Shown here one piece after another: positions 1 through 11,500 of a stretch of 64,000 bases of DNA. Origin of the DNA: Anaspis maculata. Taxonomy: Eukaryota; Arthropoda; Insecta; Coleoptera; Scraptiidae. The notes under the pieces are model-generated. The model was given only the letters and a program-made list of their open reading frames with translations, was not told where the DNA came from and ran no database searches. Every line of letters starts with the position of its first letter. Positions within the stretch are counted from its first letter, which is position 1. A program made the position numbers and the translations under genes. The stretch lies in assembly GCA_949128115.1 (NCBI GenBank), contig OX421968.1:2790001-2854000 (forward strand), given 5' to 3'.

Positions 1-370
1 TCTCGATTAGAAGAACACCCCCAACAGTCTAGCGGTCAACCTCCTAGATAACAGTAACACAACTTACAGATTAAAGCGATACACACCGCTAGATTTACCA
101 AATCGGGTCTAGATCCAGTTTTCTGAAATAAAAACTCCCTAATTCACAAAACGTAAAGTTGATCAACAGTTAGGGTTTTAATGTAGGCCACTAACTCAAA
201 GAGTATATAGCGGGTGATCATTTGAAAACTATCCACCTGCAATAGGTCATTTCATGGAATTTTCAAGGTCAAATTTTTTGCACGGAGCTGAGCGCATGCA
301 CGAGATTTTTGGCAGAAAATGACAGTTCTGCGAGTCAATAACAATAACAAACCGACATAACCAACAAAGC

Positions 371-547
371 GTGAAATTCCAACGTGCTAATTTCCACATG
401 GAAATGAACGTGCATCGTTTAAAACAAGGCGCTACAAGATGGTGCGCTTTTGGGGGCTGCAAATCAGACAGCCCGGCACATCATGTTCACTTGAGCGAAT
501 TCGCACTTTCTTGGAGGATGAAGCCATCACGCATCACGAAACAGAGA
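371..547 (+). pseudogene. Possible THAP-type zinc-finger fragment
   Basis: A short reading frame contains the string RWCAFGGCKSDS, which loosely resembles the opening C-x(2-4)-GC-x-S of THAP DNA-binding domains found in P-element transposases and insect regulators. The following residues do not show the expected FxFP and tryptophan pattern clearly, and the ORF then runs into the unrelated MITE at 549. At best it is a decayed domain; it may equally be chance. Confidence 0.2.
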
Positions 548-548
548 G

Positions 549-733
549 CAGGGCCGCTATTCTTGAATCGTGTGAGAAAAGTCCCTGGGAGTAAAATACA
601 TTCCGCACAACACTGATGTAGCGAATGTTGCCTAAAATCGTGGTTTTTAGGCAACTTTCGCTACAGAAGTGTAGTACGGATTATATAAAACTCCCAGGGA
701 CTTTTTTCACACGATTCAAGAATAGCGGCCCTG
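549..733. mobile_element. Foldback MITE with hAT-like ends
   Basis: The element starts CAGGGCCGCTATTC and ends with the reverse complement; about 40 bp at each end pair with few mismatches (549-591 against 691-733). A second stem lies in the middle (620-664, TGTAGCGAA against TTCGCTACA). CAGGG ends are common in hAT elements, but I see no convincing 8-bp target duplication (acagagag against gtgagaat). It has no coding capacity. Confidence 0.75.
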
Positions 734-2673
734 GTGAGAATCTCTGAGAGAACGGAACTCGCGCAAAATTCGACAGTTGACAGTTGACGGCAGACTCGCT
801 TATCCGTCAATGTTCGATATCACGCTTGCGCATAAGTTCCACGAAATGTGCTATGATTCCTAGTGCAAATGTCTTTGAGCAAAAACAGGTCGATTTTTAT
901 ATCGAGAGGAACATCTAAAACATACATTGGAGAATTTATATCTTAAGCCCCCTCGCCCCCACTCACCCCAACCCCCCCCCCCCCACCCTACCCCAATTTC
1001 AAATGACACCACCTACTTTGCGATACATCAAATTCAAGATAATTCAATTCTTTCTAAAAAAATATTTTAAAATTTTCCAACCCCACCCCCTGTTCTTCCT
1101 AAAATTCTCTGAGTGTCCAAGTTAATATTCTTGACCTCCATTTCCCTTCAATACAGTAAACGTCATCCTGTACAGCATCGAAAGAGAAAATTTTCTATAA
1201 AAAAAGTGCCACCCTTTACCCCTTCGCTCCCCCCACCTGACCTCAAAAATTTAAAATGTCCACTACCCACTTTGTAATACATCAAATTGAAGGAAATTGA
1301 ATTCTCTTCCTGAAAAAGATTTTTTCAAAGTTTTTAAAGCCCCCCATCTCTCCCCTAGAATACATACTCCAAATGGCCAATTAATTGGGGGAGGGGTCGA
1401 AAATTTCAAAAAAATTCTTTTCGGTAAGAGAATTCAATTCCCGTTGATTTGATGTATCACCAAGTAGGTGGTGTTTTGTTGAATTTGGGAATTGAGGAGA
1501 GCAAAGGGGTCAGTTTGGGTATCACTTTTCCCACCAAAAATTTTCTTTTTCGATGCTATCTAGAATGACGCCGACTAAATTGAGAAAAAAATGAGGGGTC
1601 CAGAATATAAAATGGGACAGTCAGAGAATTTTCAGAGAAAAGGGGGTGGGGTTGAAAATTTTAAAAATATTTTTTTCAGAAAGAAAATCAAAGGACCCCG
1701 CACGTTTTCTATGAAAAAGTGGTTTCGGTGAATTTGGCTAAATTTTTTATATGTTGTAGATCTTGATTCAAGAAATATATTCCTGAAAAATTGGACCCCT
1801 CCTATGAACAGTTTTTCCCCTACACCCCTAATAAGGCCAAAATTAGGAATAGTCTCAAATTTTTTGAAATTCATGAAACTGGTTCAAATCAAACTCGTGA
1901 TCATGGCAATAATAATTAAAAAAATCCAAGTTGTGAATTGGGGTAGTAATCAAAGGGGTTGGGGATCGAAATTGAGAAAATAAATTAAAATTCCGAATTT
2001 TTTCATTCTTATAAAATCTGAACTGAATAATAATCGAGAAATAATTTTGGAAAATCTAAATCAATCAATTGGAGGCTATTCTAAAGGGGGCTGGGGGTCG
2101 AAATCAAGAAAACGCAGTGAAATTCTAGAATTTGCGGTTCCCATAATATATGATTTTACGAGCAATGGGGCAATTGCTCAAAAAATCTAAACCAATGAAT
2201 TCAGGTGTTAGTAAGGGGGTAGAGGGTCGAACTTGAGAAAACAGTGAAGTTCTGGAACTTCCAGTTCATCTAGGAAGATCTGGGCGAATGACAAAATGAT
2301 AATACAACCAATGTGAATAAGGACTGAGTTCATCGTTTCTCGATCATCCTCACCCCTTACCCAGGTACCTGGGTACCAAGTTCTGGGTACAACCATTATG
2401 ATACCTACCCACAACCACGATGAGGGCCGGGGGGAGGGGGGTGGAATCGAGACTACTTGCAACAGCATTATTAATTACAGTTCTCGAGAAGCTCTCCACG
2501 GTTCTGTGTGATGTCCATCATATAGCTTGTGTCAAAAAAAATTGACTGGACTATCTTTTTTCAAATAAACATAAATCCTGCTTTTGGTCATTGGTTGATT
2601 CAATGAGATTCCAAAAATAGATCGATATTGGAAGTAAGGCTCAATTTTTCAAATCTGAATTTTCAGTTCTAAA

Positions 2674-3179
2674 GGGTGTCTTTCAATAAGAGTGATAGAA
2701 CTTTGATAAGATTTTACTGTCATTTTTTGACATAAATACTCAGTATATCTTACAAAATCATCTTATTTCAACAAGACGGGGCTACGAGCCACACAGCAGG
2801 AGAAACCTTGAGACTTGTTGGCCGGAAACTTCCAAGGAAGAACAATTTCGCGGAATGGCGATTTCAATTGGCCAGCGAGATCTTGCGATATTACGTCCCT
2901 GGACTTTTTTCTGTGGGGTTATGTGAAGTTCCTGGTATACAAGAACAAGCCTAGAACCATTCAAGCCCTGGGAGACAATATTGTGCGTGTTTTTACTGAA
3001 ATAGAGCCCGATATCTGCCAGAAAGTCATTACAAATTGGATTTCCCGTCTGCCCGCCGTTAGACAAAGTCGAGGAGGCCATTTGCTAAATGTTATTTTCC
3101 ACATATAATGTCAAAAACTGTTCTTTGTTAATTTGTTTAATTCCAATTTAAAGTTCTATCACTCTCACTGAAGGACCCT
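2674..3179 (+). mobile_element. Internally deleted mariner-like element
   Basis: About 28-bp imperfect TIRs bound this 506-bp element: the left end reads AGGGTGTCTTTCAATAAG and the right end, reverse-complemented, AGGGTCCTTCAGTGAGAG; both continue into TGATAGAACTTT. It sits between the two arms of palindrome A, close to the turn. A TA lies next to the right end; the left flank is less clean. It carries the C-terminal part of a DDE transposase. Confidence 0.85.
2764..3105 (+). pseudogene. Mariner-family DDE transposase, C-terminal remnant
   Basis: Mariner transposases cut and paste DNA at TA sites using a D-D-D active site. The second catalytic aspartate lies in FQQDGATSHTA (codon at 2775). 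A frameshift follows, and the next frame holds WPARSCDITSLDFFLWGYVK with the third aspartate at about 2902, then a tail typical of the family (NKPRTIQALGDNI, NWISRLP). The two aspartates are about 127 bases apart, near 41 intervening residues if the shift is repaired, which would fit a DD41D (rosa-like) mariner. The N-terminal DNA-binding domain and first aspartate are missing, so the copy is dead. Family membership is secure; the subfamily is inference. Confidence 0.88.
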
Positions 3180-4155
3180 ACCTCTACATTATGAATTCAA
3201 AGTTTCGGAATTTCTTCTGCTTTCTAGATTTTGACCACTGTCCCCTCAGTAGGTAACCATCTCAATTTATTGATTCAGATTTTTTCAAATTATTTCTCCA
3301 TTACCCTATTCCTGGAATGCCAATTCCTTTACTCGATTTCGACCTCCGCCCCCTCGATAATTACTCCAATTCACATCTTATATTCTTTATTCTTCAACTT
3401 AATGTGAGCCAGTTTCATGAATTTTAAAATGCTTGAGACAAAATCTTATTTGGACTAGGACATGGTTGTAGGCAGATATTATGGTAGGTGGGAAAAGGGA
3501 TGGTCGAGAAATGAAGAACTCAATCCTTATGCAGATTGGTTTTATTATCATTTTTTCATTTACCCAGATCAATTTTAAGATGAACTGTAAGGTCCAGAAT
3601 TTCATTGTTGTCTTGATTTCGACCCTCTACTTCCTCAATGACACCAGAACTCATTGGTTTAGATTTTTTTGAATTATTTTCTCAATAATGGGAATCGCAA
3701 GTTTCGGAATGTTACTCCGTTCCCTTGATTTTGACCCCCAGCCCTCTTTAGAATAACACCCAATTAATTGATTTAGGTTTTCCAAAATTATTTCTCCATT
3801 ATTAATCTGTTCAGATTTTATAAGAATAAAAAAATTCGGAATTTAAATTTATTTTCTCAATTTCGACCCCCAACCCCCTTGATAACTACCTCAATTCATA
3901 ACTTGGATTTTTTTAATTATTTTTCCCATGATCACGAGTTTGATTTGGACCAGTTTCATGAGTTTCAAAAAATTTGAGACTATTCCTAATTTTGGCCTTA
4001 TTAGGGGTGTAGGGGAAAAACTGTTCATAGGAGGGGTCCAATTTTTCAGGAATATATTTCTTGAATCAAGATCTACAACATATAAAAAATTTAGCCAAAT
4101 TCACCGAAACCACTTTTTCATATAAAACGTGCGGGGTCCTTTCCTTCAATTTGAT
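3180..4155. repeat. Right arm of palindrome A, proximal part
   Basis: This stretch is the inverted partner of roughly 1683-2672. The block around 3950-4035 mirrors 1800-1885 almost base for base. It ends at the insertion point of the 10.1-kb element, where the target sequence AATTTGAT occupies 4148-4155. Short ORFs here (for example 3928-4125) mirror those of the left arm and are not genes. Confidence 0.85.
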
Positions 4156-4247
4156 GGGTGCGTCGGCTTGTTCCGACTTATCATTGCTCCGACTCTCGCT
4201 TGGTCCGACCTTGGGTTGGCATCACTGGAGATGAAGTGAGGCTTCTG
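4156..4247 (+). repeat. Left 92-bp TIR of the 10.1-kb element
   Basis: It starts GGGTGCGTCGGCTTG and matches the reverse complement of 14198-14289 along its whole length. Immediately inside, both ends also carry CAGTGGCGTAGC (4261 here, reverse-complemented at 14176-14187), a motif resembling hAT termini. Confidence 0.92.
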
Positions 4248-4510
4248 CACAGGCAATGGCCAGTGGCGTAGCGAAGGGGAGGGCCTGATTATGCTTCCTG
4301 CGTTTGGTCGCCAGATTACGCGAAATACATGAGCCAGATAGAGGACCGTCCAGAGAAAGTTATTAAAGTATCTCTCATTTTAAGCTGGACGGTGTCCCTG
4401 ATCGAGGGACCTCATTCCCGGGAGCTGCTTTTGAGAAAGGTTTGGCTTCACTGCCTTTGAGTGGCGCATGCATGCCCGATTTATTGGCCAGAATCGTATT
4501 AATAGATAAG

Positions 4511-4637
4511 GGCTCGATACCAAGTTCCAGGCGCAAAAGTTAGGACGGCGTAACTTGCCAAATAGAGCGGTCTGATTGGCCGTTGCGCCCGTTGCTATAG
4601 TAACCGCACTTACGGCGGTCTTAGCCCCAACTTGTAG
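4511..4637. mobile_element. Truncated copy of the GGCTCGATACC MITE
   Basis: It begins with the terminus GGGCTCGATACCAAGTT and matches 20907-21032 along its length, in inverted orientation for the interior. The distal terminus (GGTATCGAGCC) is missing: the match stops at CCCCAACTTG and unrelated sequence follows. Confidence 0.75.
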
Positions 4638-4779
4638 GTCGTATGCAGTATTGTCACACGACTGGTTTTCGAAGGAAACCACACGGAAGAGTGTGATAAT
4701 CACGGGTGATCATACGTCTTTTTAAAAGAGTATAGTAACTATAATACCCTTTATCACACAGAATACCTAATGCTTATTG

Positions 4780-4990
4780 GCGGCTTTACAGAACTTCGTT
4801 TGTCGCCGGCGACAATCCCCCCACTCCACTGTATGTAGTTGAATAATTTGAACGACACGACGACAGAAACTCGTGTCGCGGGGAGTTATGGAGGGAGGTA
4901 GGGGAGTACAGGCGGATCGAATCCTATTGGCCAGCGACACTGTCCCCGGCGACATACGAACGATGAATACGAAGTTCTGTAAAAGCGGCT
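4780..4990. mobile_element. Small palindromic MITE
   Basis: The left end (GGCTTTACAGAACTTCGT, then TCGCCGGCGACA) pairs with the right end (GTCCCCGGCGACA, then ACGAAGTTCTGTAAAAGC). There are no coding features, and the target duplication is not clear. Confidence 0.65.
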
Positions 4991-5218
4991 TATCAATTCC
5001 AAAAATATGCGCTTTTACAAGGTGGATTCTGTCACACATCACACACTAGACTCGCCTGCTTTGGTGAAAATAAAAGCTGAACGCATAATACGAAACAATT
5101 TGCCAGAAACATGCCAAAACCACCTAATTTGACGTCCTTCCTTTTATACTTTTCCGACCCCCCCCCCACCAACATGGAAGGGAAAGTAAGTACATATTGT
5201 AATCGTGCAGAAAAAAGT

Positions 5219-5345
5219 TTTTGAGATTTCCACGGATATATCCATTTGGAGGGTCCCCCAAGACGACTAAGACCATTTCCAGAATGATGTCTGTCTATCT
5301 GTCTGTGTGTCTGTAATCTCTCACGGTAACTGCGAAACCGTTGAT
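5219..5345. repeat. Inverted repeat partner of 12836-12972
   Basis: This block (GGATATATCCATTT..., then a GTCTGTCTATCTGTCTG run) matches the reverse complement of 12836-12972 with scattered mismatches. The two copies lie far apart inside the 10.1-kb element and may be the ends of an older inverted element. Confidence 0.75.
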
Positions 5346-6889
5346 ACGATCAACTTTTTTTTTGCCTTAGGACTGGTTTGTCCTATTAGCCATTACACTA
5401 ATTAAAACCAGAAGAAAATATAGGACTCATAAACAAACGCAATCAAGTTCAGACCTGCAACATTAAAAACGTTATATGTTGAACGACTCTTCCTCTTCAA
5501 AAATTTTACCAAAGCAGAGTACACCTCAACTCTTCCTGTCTCAAGAATTTGTGACATACTTAGACTTGAAATTTGGTGTGCAGACATGGTTTTTCCGTGG
5601 AATGAGCCCAATAGTTTTTGACTGTCATCTGTCAAACAGAACTGTTCACTATCAATAAATGTCAGAAGCTATATATCCCACGGATCTCGACTTGCAATAT
5701 GTCATTTGAAAGCCCTTGAAAAACTGTATTCAGCACAGTTGAATGTATTGTCCTATCTATTATGTCGAATAATGAAAAATGTCAAAATTCAAAACTTCAT
5801 CATTCAATTATATTTAAAACCACGTTTTAAAACCTATCCGATGGATATTGGAATTAAATTTTGGCAGGAAGCAACACAACAAAAAAAGTTATATTACCGA
5901 GAGGGGCATTTCACCTGTGTTTTGACCAGGAGGACTCGCTTTTTGATCTCGAAAATTCATTCCCACTCGCGGGGATCGACTTTTTTGAAAAATTCCAACT
6001 GATATCGAAAGTAGATGGAATTGAGCGTCGTGTAGACCCATTTTCAAAATTAACACGGTACCAGTTTTCTTACGGTAATTTTTCCACAATGAAATTAGCA
6101 CATTTCGTGAATTTGAAAAAACTGCAATGCAGACTTTGACATGCAGTGTGAGCCCCACGAAATATTGATTTTAGGTGCAGACATGCTGGGAATTAAACTT
6201 GAAAAAAAGATTGAATTAATTTTTGGAAGAAAAACTTTTGAGAACGGACCCACGGTTTTCGAGTTTTCCTCTCTGGAAAAACTTAAAATTTTCCAACTTT
6301 TTCTCCCGTGAACAGATTTTCAGTGCTATTTTAAACAGGGGGTAACTGGGTCATGAACATTCTCCAACAATTTTTTCTCAACTTCACGAGAATTTTCCGG
6401 TTGAAAATGTAAAACCGGCCTGGGTTTTCGAAACCGGACTTGAATGATGGAGCTTGGAGTGAAGCTTTTAATTGATTATTTTTACAATGATTTGGAATAA
6501 GATTTGATGTTTTCCCGGAAAATTCAAATTTTCCTGACAAAATTTTCAATTTCTTGCAAATTATTTTCAATCTCTCTTTCTAATTCTAACTTTCCACCCG
6601 GAGGGGCGTTTCGAAAAAAAATTCCAGAGGTTCCTGGGTACTAGTCGGAAAAGTTTTGGGGTGACAGCCGATTTTTTTAACGGTAGAAGCTAAAACAAAT
6701 AACGAGCTGGAGTGAGAGCTGGAGTTATTTCACAACAGGGGATCTATGAACAGAAGAATAATATAAGGTTCAAAGTACGATTTCACTGTCTGGTAATTCC
6801 AAAAATGGGCGAAGATACCCCCGAAAAGATGAAAAACTCGAAAGAACGGAAAAACCGAAAATGCTGGAATAAAATGTTGCAGTGTCGTT
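5346..6889. other. Stretch with no gene recognised
   Basis: This is AT-rich sequence inside the 10.1-kb element. Short ORFs of 60-98 codons overlap on both strands (5706-6158) without any recognisable domain. I see no RNA gene and no clear repeat termini. Confidence 0.5.
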
Positions 6890-8620
6890 TTTGAAGCCAC
6901 AAGTCAGCGAAATGTGAAAAAAATTACTCCGGAGCCTGGCGGCCCACCCTGGTATCGTGTGAAAATGAAAAATGAAGGGCTTATTCTAGAAGATTTTTTA
7001 TCTAAGCCCGCGTTTTCAAGTTAATTTTTTTTTTGTCAGTATTAGGCTATAAAAGATTTATCAAAAACCGGCCCCGGAGCCCTTTGGTCAGCTCTGGTAT
7101 CATTAATCGTGCAGGGCTCCCGCTAATCTGGAAAACCTAGAAAACCTGGAGAATTCACTATTTGAAAATTTTGGTCAGGAAATGTCATGAAATTTTGAAA
7201 CAAAAAATGAAAAAGTCAAGGTTTTTTTCTGAGGGTCAGGGAATTCGTGAACTGAGCAACTTTTTTTTCATTTTTCAAATCTGTTATCGCTCCTAGTCAT
7301 CAATCATGCAGTTAACATGTTTTGTGTTTGCCGAAAAAATTGATCGCTTTATTTTACCAGCTACCCACAACTATTTCTTTTATTAGGTGCTTGAGAATTT
7401 CTTTACTCAGTAGTCACGGAAAACTCACGACCATCCATGGTCTGTAAAATCAGGGAAAAAGTCAAAGAAATTTGACTCCATTGACTAGCGAGAACCCTGT
7501 CGTGAGAATTTTCGTTAATCGGCAGAATCGAATGATCTCTTGTCTCATTTGGAGAATAAAATGCCGTTAGAAGATTTTTGATTAGAGCCTGCGTTTTCGA
7601 TTTGCAAAGTTTTTTTTTTGAAAAAAATTGGTAATTTCGAAATTTTTCCGAAAAAATTGCTCGGTAGACCTTTCAGCACCTGAGATCCATGAAATTTTCG
7701 GGTTTTTTTGACCGCAATTTTTTTTGCGTTCAATATAGGCTCATTCAAGAAAAAAATGCGATCTGTATTCTTAGAACGACCAGGTCATATTTTCAGTCAG
7801 CTGAACCCGAAAAATTTCGTTTGTTTTGCAAATATGTAAGGAATTGACCTAATTATGGAAATTGCGTCGTCGAATGTCGCCTTCGAGGCTACAAAGTCTG
7901 CGAAATGTCAAAAAAATCGACTCCGGAGCCCTTAGCCCGACCCTGGTGTCATTATTCGTGAAAATTTTTGGGAATCGGTACCATGGCTTGATCCGCCGTT
8001 TCATTTGGAGGATAAAGTGCCGTTAGGAGATTTTTTATTAAAGCCCGCATTTTCAAGTTAGCACTGTTTTTTTTGCAAATTTAGACTTTCAGAAGATTTA
8101 TCGGTTTATCTCAGCTTCAGTACCACCGAAAATTGTCCTTCAAGTACCTGATGCTAAAGTTTTCTAGAGCGCATCTGTACGCGATGGTCTCGATAACCGG
8201 GAAAATCGTTTTCGTGAACGTGAAGATACCATGGTCATGTCATCACAGCACACAGCGCCTACTCCTTTAATGGCATTTTAATGGCGACGGCATAACGGCT
8301 CGGAGCGAGTGTAACTCGGAGTACGGAGTGTAATTTCCATTTTTCGGCCAGTCGGAATCGAAAAATTCGGGGTTCTTCTGCAAATATAGGAGGGATTGAC
8401 CCAACTGTGAATATTCCAACTACGATTGTCGTTTCTGAAACCCAAGAAGTCTGCGAAATGTGAAGAAAAAACGGCCTTGCGACCCCTGCTTTGGCTCGGT
8501 CCTGGTGTCACTATAATCTTCTGAATTTTCGGGAATCGGCACAATCAAATGATCCGTCGTCCCATCTTGAAGAATAAAGTACCGTTATATTTTTCATGAA
8601 AGCCCCGCATTTTCGAGCTA
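6890..8620. repeat. Diverged direct repeat series
   Basis: At least four related segments recur in the same orientation. Each has a block like CTGCGAAATGT, then CCGGAGCCC, then CCTGGTGTCATTA, a TTTCATTTGGAGGATAAAGTGCCG block and AAGCCCGCATTTTC. They lie near 6890-7060, 7080-7600 (interrupted by the element at 7112-7499), 7885-8110 and 8440-8620. They are too diverged to be coding and look like an old tandem array. Confidence 0.7.
7112..7499. mobile_element. 388-bp non-autonomous hAT-like element
   Basis: The ends are CAGGGCTCCCGCTA and, inverted, TAGCGAGAACCCTG. TCGTG flanks both sides (7107-7111 and 7500-7504). The related repeat unit at about 7945-7960 reads through without it, giving an empty-site comparison. 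The interior is noncoding. Confidence 0.75.
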
Positions 8621-9173
8621 GGACTGTTTCTTGAGGAAGGAAGGAAAGAGCATATAATTTGCCCCTTCGCAGTATAAGTTAGAGGTTATAGGAAGTGGAT
8701 GACGTTAGTAGAGTAGGATTCACGCCACAAGGAACTTGACATAAAATATGAATCAATCACATTCGGTCATCTGTGTCCCACAGATATTATAATTTGGCGG
8801 ATTTACCCATGGGCGCAGTGAACGCGCGCCCAGGGCCTAACGCGCGCTATCAAAGGTGCCCAGCGGAGGCCCCTTTTCATGACTGTTTTTTTCCCTTCAT
8901 TTTTGTAAATTCGAAGTTTGTAAGATTTTTTCTTAAATCGATGTATGCTAGTTTCTGGGCCCTGCCCCCTCCCCCCCTTCCGCCCTTTCAGTCTCATTAC
9001 TTCAAACCTGCACATTCTCAACTTCACTTTATATACCTACTTCATTCACAAAACAAGAGGCCTCTGTTTGAGAGTTCGAGCAGGGCTTAATATTATTCGT
9101 ATAATAATATTAATGATGATTGATTGGTATATAATAATGCTCGGTATATAATGTGTATTTATGTAACCCGAGT

Positions 9174-9436
9174 TTAGTGGCGTAGCGGCCTAGCTAGGTG
9201 GCTGAGGGCCCCCGCGAAAACTGTTGGGAGAGGGCCCTTCTCCCCCACTTTTTTTAACCTTAAAAAAATCTGTTTTACATCTTTTTCCATTTTCATTTGC
9301 TTTTGAATTAAATTTTGATTACCTGTTTTGTGTCGACTGTTGACTAAAAAACACTTATTACTATCAACATTCATATTATTATCCGCAAAAAAATTCTGCG
9401 CGGCACGCCCCTCTCCCCCAGACCCCCCTTGGGGGC
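9174..9436. mobile_element. hAT-like fragment with GTGGCGTAGC start
   Basis: It begins TAGTGGCGTAGCGGCC and has a GGGCCCCC-rich edge mirrored by GGGGGCCTC near 9431. Its middle (TTTGTGTCGACTGTTGAC...ATCAACA) resembles the middle of the hAT element at 10350-10670, so the two are probably related families. Confidence 0.5.
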
Positions 9437-9442
9437 CTCTAA

Positions 9443-9594
9443 AGGTGCGTTCTGTCAGCTAATTTAGCAGCAAGTTTTAATTTTTGTCGTAAGCGCAGCT
9501 CTTACGAACCAGCCTCCTCAGAACAGCCAATAAGCGGTGCTGCGCTTACGGCTGAAATTAAAACTTGCGACTAAATAAGCTGACTGAACGGGTA
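9443..9594. mobile_element. AGGTGCGTT MITE, right end truncated
   Basis: It matches the complete MITE at 19944-20110: the start AGGTGCGTTCTGTCAGC, the inner TCGTAAGCGCAGC stem and the end GCTGACTGAACG. The last bases of the right terminus are replaced by GGGTAAATCC of the surrounding element. Confidence 0.75.
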
Positions 9595-9806
9595 AATCCG
9601 CCACATACAATATATACTACTCCAAACTAGATGAGTGACTCTCAGATGCCCCGCCTCCCCATAAAAAATTTCGCATGACAAACAAAACTCCAACTGGGTC
9701 TGGTTGGTACCTACTTTAGTACCACCTACTACTAACTAACCAACTAATCCTACTAGAGGACTAGGACTAGGACTAGGAACTAGAAGTAACTAGAGTAGGT
9801 ATAGTC

Positions 9807-9960
9807 CAGTTAAAATCGACATTGACCCGGACATTTGAAATAGCAAGCTGAAAATTGGTGAAAAGATCAAGGATGATGTCCTAAATGAAATCCCAAAAGT
9901 CCCAAAAAATCCCACTTGGGGAAAATCCGCCATCTTGGATTTTGTTAGTTTTGAGCATAG
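9807..9960. repeat. Inverted repeat partner of 13120-13300
   Basis: AGTCCAGTTAAAATCGAC through TCCGCCATCTTGG is mirrored at 13120-13300 (CAAGATGGCC ... GTCGATTTTGACTGGACT). It is noncoding, and its small ORFs are shadows. Confidence 0.8.
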
Positions 9961-10216
9961 CAGCATTAGCAGCCAAACTAGGTGTCCAATTTTGTTCATT
10001 TTTGCGTCAAATTTAATTATCTACGCTTATTTTATCAGAGCTTGCACTAAAATGATGGACATCGTATTTTGTATTATTATAATATATACTATTAAATATA
10101 CAGGGTGTCCCACGAAGTAACTGACATGACTTGAGGGTATATTATGTACTTTTCCAAGGCAAATCAAAGTCTGCATCTAAAATTTCTCTTCGTCTTCTTC
10201 GACGTCTTCCGTTTCC

Positions 10217-11500
10217 AATATACAGGGTGATTTATGAGTTCAACCAAAAAGTTTGGTTGGCCATAACTCAGGAATAGATCAATAAAATCGATTGAAATTT
10301 CGCAGGTAAATATATTCTAGAACCATGGGCCTTTGTAGCGCCCTATTCACAGGGGTGGATTTAGCAATAGGCAAAGTAGGCACGTGCCTAGGGCGGCAGA
10401 TCCAAGGGGGCGGCATCGACATCTTCTTCTTGGAAAAAATGCGTGGTTTTATTTTTATTCCACGAAAATCGCGTTCGCACCATTTTTTTTTCTGTTCAAT
10501 TTTTGTTAATTTGTGTCAACTATTGATGAAAAATCACCTCTTATCATCAACAGCAGTTAGTGCTCTAAAAATATAAACACAAACTAGTTCTTTGAAACAC
10601 ACCTCTCTGAGGGGAAGGGGCGGCCAATTCAGTCATACCTAGGGTGCCACGAAACCCAAGTCCGCCCCTGCCTATTTATCTATGACATAAATACAAGACC
10701 GTATCCAAAAATTTGGTTTTCGAGTTTCTGTTGAAAGAATCATCCTGTATATAAGATTTTTTTCATATTGTTGTTTTTTCATGATGTCACATTCCGAAAC
10801 TACATAAAAAATGCTACAAAATGCGATTCCTAAATTGTATGACACTAATTTAGCTGTTCGAGAAAAAAATATATTACCAAGAGATTTTTCATGAATATTT
10901 TTGAAAATGATTTCAAATCACTCAAAGAACGCTATTCCAGATGGTCAAACAAAGTCACAATTTCAATTTTGATGTTCTACTAAACTAAGGATAATTCCAA
11001 GAGATTTTCTGGAAACATGAATTTGGGTATGAATCTGAGGTACCAAATTCATGTTTCTAGAAAATTTTCCTGAAATTATCCTTGGTTAGTTAGAGCACCA
11101 CAATTAAAATAATGACTTTGTTTGACCATCTGGAATAGCGTTCCACTGATTTAGATTGAAATTTTCGAAAATATTCCTGAAAAATTTCTGGTAATAATTT
11201 TTTTTCAAATCAGCTAAATTAGTGCCAAATAATCTAGGAGTCGCATTTTGTGGAATTTTCCATGTATCCTCCGAATATGACATCAGATTTTGAAAAAAAT
11301 CTATACAGGGTGACTTATTCAACAGAAAGTCGAAAAAAAAAATTTGAATAGGGCGCTACAAAAGCCCTTGGTTGAAAAATATACCTGCAAAATTTCACTC
11401 GATTCTATTGATCTATTCGTGAGATATAGCCAATCTGTGGTCAATAGTCTCTGAGATACACGAGGAGATACAGTGTCTGCTAAAACGCAGTATAAATTAC
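10217..11500. repeat. Palindrome with CAGGGTG motifs, centre about 11035
   Basis: Arms 10230-11030 and 11040-11450 mirror each other; for example GCGCTATTCCAGATGGTC at 10930 pairs with GACCATCTGGAATAGCG at 11127. The left arm is lengthened by the hAT element at 10350-10670. TATACAGGGTG motifs occur at 10104, 10219 and 11303. No gene is seen. Confidence 0.85.
10350..10670. mobile_element. 321-bp hAT non-autonomous element
   Basis: The ends are CAGGGGTGGATTTAG and, inverted, CAAGTCCGCCCCTG. The flanks CCTATTCA (10342-10349) and CCTATTTA (10671-10678) form an 8-bp target duplication with one mismatch. The opposite palindrome arm at about 11345 lacks the element and shows the empty site. It has no transposase. 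Confidence 0.88.

Larger units (their letters stand above)
247..856. other. Insertion within left arm of palindrome A
   Basis: The opposite arm (14430-14465) runs directly from the block matching 245 to the block matching about 857, so this 610-bp stretch is extra sequence in the left arm. It holds a THAP-like ORF and a MITE. I could not define termini or a target duplication for the insertion as a whole. Confidence 0.6.
209..2672. repeat. Left arm of large palindrome A
   Basis: This stretch pairs in inverted orientation with 3180-4155 and, after a 10-kb interruption, with 14298-14492. Clear paired blocks are 213-245 with 14463-14493, 884-1040 with about 14290-14430, and 1683-1890 with 3945-4140. 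The arm is low-complexity, with C-runs near 970-985, and contains its own smaller palindrome (about 1260-1330 against 1410-1480) that the right arm lacks. Short ORFs such as 1632-1874 are shadows of the same noncoding arm read on both sides. No gene is visible. Confidence 0.85.
8792..9603. mobile_element. hAT-like non-autonomous element with nested insertions
   Basis: The left end TGGCGGATTTACCC (8793) is mirrored by GGGTAAATCCGCCA at about 9585-9600. This type of terminus is widespread in insect hAT elements. The interior starts with a GC-rich segment (GCGCGCCCAGGGCC) and contains two further elements (9174-9436 and 9443-9594). No transposase is present and the target duplication is not evident. 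Confidence 0.6.

Noticed and set aside
1632..4125. Matching 65-80-codon ORFs on opposite strands (1632-1874 minus, 3928-4125 plus)
   Set aside because: They are the same noncoding palindrome arm read from both sides; they share no domain and no coding signal.
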